Source of the DNA: an uncultured Steroidobacter sp.
Lineage (GTDB): Bacteria; Pseudomonadota; Gammaproteobacteria; Steroidobacterales; Steroidobacteraceae
Length of the DNA stretch: 64,000 nt
Direction of reading: 5' to 3'
NCBI GenBank assembly: GCA_937864115.1
Contig: CALMII010000019.1
Span: forward strand, 124,001 to 188,000
Positions 61,879 to 64,000 of the stretch are shown one piece after another. A program made the position numbers and the translations under genes. The notes under the pieces were generated by a model. That model made no database searches and was not told where the DNA came from. It saw only the letters and a list, made by a program, of their open reading frames with translations. Numbering within the stretch: position 1 is the stretch's first letter; every line of letters begins with the position of its first letter.

Positions 61879-62698
61879 TGGACCTGTAACTCGCAAGCGC
61901 AAGAATGCGCCCACCCGACGCGTCGCGAGCGCCTCGGCTGTCTCGCAAACGAGTTCGCTGTCCTCCGGCGGCGCGTCCGCCGAAACGCCGGTTCAGCTCG
62001 GCCGCAACCTGACGTACGGAATGCTCGATGCGCTCGGGCGCGCCATCGTCATCGGCAGCTACGACTCGCGCATCTTTCCGACGGAAGCGGAGCTGGCCAA
62101 GCAGCACGGCGTGAGCCGTTCCGTGACGCGCGAAGCCGTGAAGATGCTCACGGCGAAAGGACTGCTCAGTGCGCGGCCCCGGCAGGGCACCACCATCCAG
62201 CCCAGCACCTCGTGGAATCTGTTCGACACGGACGTGCTGCGCTGGCTGCTGGAACGCAAGTTCTCCGTCGATCTGCTGCGTCACTTCAATCAGCTGCGCG
62301 TGGCGATCGAGCCGGAAGCCGCAGCGCTGGCCGCCATGTTCTCGGATGAACGGCAGCGCCAGGAGATCGACGCCGGGCTCGCGCGCATGGAAGCCGCCGA
62401 CGAAGGACACGACAACGCACTCGACGCCGACATCGCCTTCCACGTCGCCATCCTGCGCGCGTCGGGCAATCCCTTCTTCATGCAGTTCCGCGATGTGGTG
62501 GCGACGGCGCTGCGTACGTCGATCCAGTTCACCAACCGCATCAAGGGCCGCACCGCGAGCGTGAGCGATCATGCGGCGGTCCGCGATGCGATTGCGCGCC
62601 AGCATCCGGAAGGTGCGCGCGTGGCGATGAAGAAGATCATTGCCGACGTGCTGGATCTGATCGAGACGGCGGAGATTCCGCCGAAGCGCAGCCGCTAG
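61871..62698 (+). CDS. GntR-family regulator, FadR subfamily
   Basis: A 275-aa regulator from ATG 61871 (an ATG at 61853 would add six residues; neither has a clear ribosome site). A Ser/Ala-rich N-terminal extension (about 1-40) precedes the winged helix (about 45-110: LGRAIVIGSYDSRIFPTEAELAKQHGVSRSVTREAVKMLTAKG, written here in parts as IFPTEAELAKQHGVSR and TREAVKMLTAKGLL). The C-terminal FCD all-helical ligand domain (about 130-265) has the metal/effector histidine patterns DADIAFHVAIL and DHAAVRDAI. Typically a repressor released by a sugar acid or sugar. Likely controls the adjacent GH43 genes and the receptor. Confidence 0.92.
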   Translation: MINGPVTRKRKNAPTRRVASASAVSQTSSLSSGGASAETPVQLGRNLTYGMLDALGRAIVIGSYDSRIFPTEAELAKQHGVSRSVTREAVKMLTAKGLLSARPRQGTTIQPSTSWNLFDTDVLRWLLERKFSVDLLRHFNQLRVAIEPEAAALAAMFSDERQRQEIDAGLARMEAADEGHDNALDADIAFHVAILRASGNPFFMQFRDVVATALRTSIQFTNRIKGRTASVSDHAAVRDAIARQHPEGARVAMKKIIADVLDLIETAEIPPKRSR

Positions 62699-62722
62699 GC
62701 TGCAGGTCAGCTCTTGCTCTTG

Positions 62723-62780
62723 CTGTGGGGCCGGCTTCAGCCGGCCTCTTAAGAAGTCAGGCTGAAGCCTGACCTACAGG
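62723..62780. repeat. Two-palindrome intergenic element, copy 10
   Basis: CTGTGGGGCCGGCTTCAGCC to GTCAGGCTGAAGCCTGAC CTACAGG. It lies 24 bases after the GntR stop, between convergent genes. Confidence 0.93.
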
Positions 62781-62793
62781 AAGAAAGACTGCG

Positions 62794-62831
62794 GCGGGTG
62801 CGTGCCCTCATGGACATGGACACGCACCCGC
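62794..62831 (-). terminator. Terminator-like hairpin after the TonB receptor
   Basis: GCGGGTGCGTG (62794-62804) pairs perfectly with CACGCACCCGC (62821-62831), loop 16 bases, 8 bases beyond the receptor stop. On the minus strand the stem is followed by CGCAGTCTTTCTTCC, moderately T-rich. Confidence 0.6.
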
Positions 62832-62839
62832 GCTCGTCG

Positions 62840-64000
62840 TTACAGACGCACGCGAACGCTGACGCCGTAGGTCCGGTCGTCGATGCGGATGTCGTGCGGG
62901 AACGTCGTGGTGTTGAAGTAGCTGTAGTAGTCGGCGCCGGTCAGGTTGGTGCCTTCCAGACTGACCGTGACCGCATCGCTGAAGTCATAGCCCAGCGACA
63001 TGTCGAGGCGGCCATAGGCCTTCACCTTGTTGAACGCCGGCGGCGCATCCGGATTGCCGCAGTACGCCACCTGATCTCCCTGGGAATCGAGCAGACAGCC
63101 GAACTGGAACTCGTCGAACTTGTCGCGCCATGTATAGACGAGACGGCTGGTGATGCCGTACTTCTCGTACAGCAGGCCCACGTTGAAGCTGTTCTTCGAT
63201 ACGCCGAGCAGCGGTGCGCCGTCGAGCGGATCGTCTTCCGTCTTGATCTCGCTGTCGGCGTAGGTGTAGTTCGCGAACGCGCCGAGTCCGTTCCAGCCTT
63301 CGGGCAGGAAATCGAAGAACGCCTGCGCCGACAGTTCCACACCCTGCAGCGTCGCCTCGCCCACGTTGCGGGGACGATCCATGTTGTAGGTGACGCCATC
63401 GATGACTTCCGGGCTGATCGAGCGCACGACGCGGTCCTTGATCTCGCGGTAGTAGACGGCCGCCGCCAGGTAGCTGCTCCGGGCGAAGTAGTACTCGACC
63501 GTCGCATCGACGGCATCCGACTTCTGCGGCTTCAGGTTCGGATTGCCGCCCGAACCGTTCGGCTGGATGTTCTCGTTGGTCGGCCGGTCGTAGAACTCGC
63601 CGGGATTCAGATCGGCAAACGCCGGCTGCGCGATCGTGCGGGCCGCCGTGAAACGCAACTGCAGATCCGGCGACAGACGCACCCGGGCGCTGAAATTCGG
63701 CAGCACTTCGGTTTCGCTGGTGCTGGTCGTCACGGGAGTCAGCACACCGTCGATGCGGCCGGTGCCGGAAACCGTGCGGTCGTTGCTCGTGACGCGCGCG
63801 CCGACGAGACCATCGACTTCGACGTTGCCGATCGTCGTCTGGTACTTCGCCTGCAGATATCCGGCCAGCGTTTCCTCGGTGGCATCGAAGTTGCGCGACG
63901 GATCGAACGGCGGATCGCCCGCCGGCGCGCCGTAGATGGCGCGCAAGGTATCGGTGTTGTTGCGCAGGTAGTCCGCGTCCGGCGTCATCCAGTGTGCGCC
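62840..64000 (-). CDS. TonB-dependent receptor, C-terminal part (5' end outside window)
   Basis: The last 386 residues of an outer-membrane receptor; the frame continues through the right edge, so the ATG at 63986-63988 is internal. The sequence is beta-barrel with alternating strands (LSPDLQLRFTAARTIAQPAF, NGSGGNPNLKPQKSDAVDAT, typical of TonB-dependent receptors) and ends in the terminal strand YGVSVRVRL. NPNLKPQKSDA is the widely conserved receptor motif. With GH43 enzymes and a GntR regulator next to it, import of a plant-derived oligosaccharide is likely (carbohydrate-utilisation locus). Signal peptide, TonB box and plug lie outside the window. Confidence 0.93.
   Translation of the reverse strand, partial: GAHWMTPDADYLRNNTDTLRAIYGAPAGDPPFDPSRNFDATEETLAGYLQAKYQTTIGNVEVDGLVGARVTSNDRTVSGTGRIDGVLTPVTTSTSETEVLPNFSARVRLSPDLQLRFTAARTIAQPAFADLNPGEFYDRPTNENIQPNGSGGNPNLKPQKSDAVDATVEYYFARSSYLAAAVYYREIKDRVVRSISPEVIDGVTYNMDRPRNVGEATLQGVELSAQAFFDFLPEGWNGLGAFANYTYADSEIKTEDDPLDGAPLLGVSKNSFNVGLLYEKYGITSRLVYTWRDKFDEFQFGCLLDSQGDQVAYCGNPDAPPAFNKVKAYGRLDMSLGYDFSDAVTVSLEGTNLTGADYYSYFNTTTFPHDIRIDDRTYGVSVRVRL

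Noticed and set aside
62840..63988. A complete 382-aa protein starting at the ATG 63986-63988
   Set aside because: The frame continues uninterrupted to the right edge and lacks signal peptide, TonB box and plug, so this is the tail of a receptor rather than a short complete gene.

Overview
This is a GC-rich (roughly two-thirds G+C) Gram-negative chromosomal window. TonB-dependent receptors, a FhaC/ShlB-type two-partner secretion pair, many lipoproteins, Tat substrates and an Aer-type aerotaxis receptor point to Proteobacteria, most likely Gammaproteobacteria near Xanthomonadales/Steroidobacteraceae. That placement is inference from gene style, not from a phylogenetic marker. No rRNA, tRNA, CRISPR array, prophage or transposase gene was found.

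Layout. (1) 1-5.4 kb is an iron-uptake-like module: a PepSY membrane protein cut by the left edge and a DUF3649 protein, divergent from a large TonB-dependent receptor, with a degenerate Fur-like site between them. (2) 5.4-12.3 kb is a stress group: two tandem-UspA proteins, a clade-3 catalase, a soluble PQQ-type sugar dehydrogenase, a 79-aa protein, a small protein made only of EF-G domain III-like and domain V-like parts, and an NhaR-like regulator. (3) 12.4-26.9 kb is a small-molecule/xenobiotic-type region: a FixJ-like regulator with a degenerate receiver; a SnoaL-like/quinone oxidoreductase/SDR operon; an epoxide hydrolase/Tat hydrolase/cytochrome P460 operon; a one-cysteine TlpA-like protein with an alpha/beta hydrolase; an MFS transporter divergent from a winged-helix STAND regulator; and an aldo/keto reductase. 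(4) 27.1-34.2 kb holds a histone-like DUF6496 protein, Aer, a DUF3300-DUF2950 lipoprotein pair, a GNAT enzyme, an EamA transporter and a DUF899 protein. (5) 34.4-50.8 kb is the most striking block: a 1251-aa transmembrane Ser/Thr kinase with a C-terminal formylglycine-generating-enzyme (FGE)-like domain, then a TpsB transporter, a 3214-aa TpsA haemagglutinin-like exoprotein and a coupled PAP2 phosphatase. (6) 51-59.5 kb carries a c-type cytochrome lipoprotein, a three-repeat lipoprotein, an AGCS symporter, a CocE/NonD hydrolase, a D,D-peptidase and a dienelactone hydrolase. (7) 59.7-64 kb is a carbohydrate-utilisation locus: two GH43-like enzymes, a FadR-type GntR regulator and a TonB-dependent receptor cut by the right edge. 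The promoter regions of the first GH43 gene and the regulator share a 12-of-13 match.

Ten copies of an intergenic element built from two different palindromes (cores GGCCGGCTTCAGCCGGCC and GTCAGGCTTCAGCCTGAC, outer ends CCTGTRGG) lie in both orientations, nearly all just after stop codons. It looks like a REP/BIME-type family and is the main structure that the genes do not explain.
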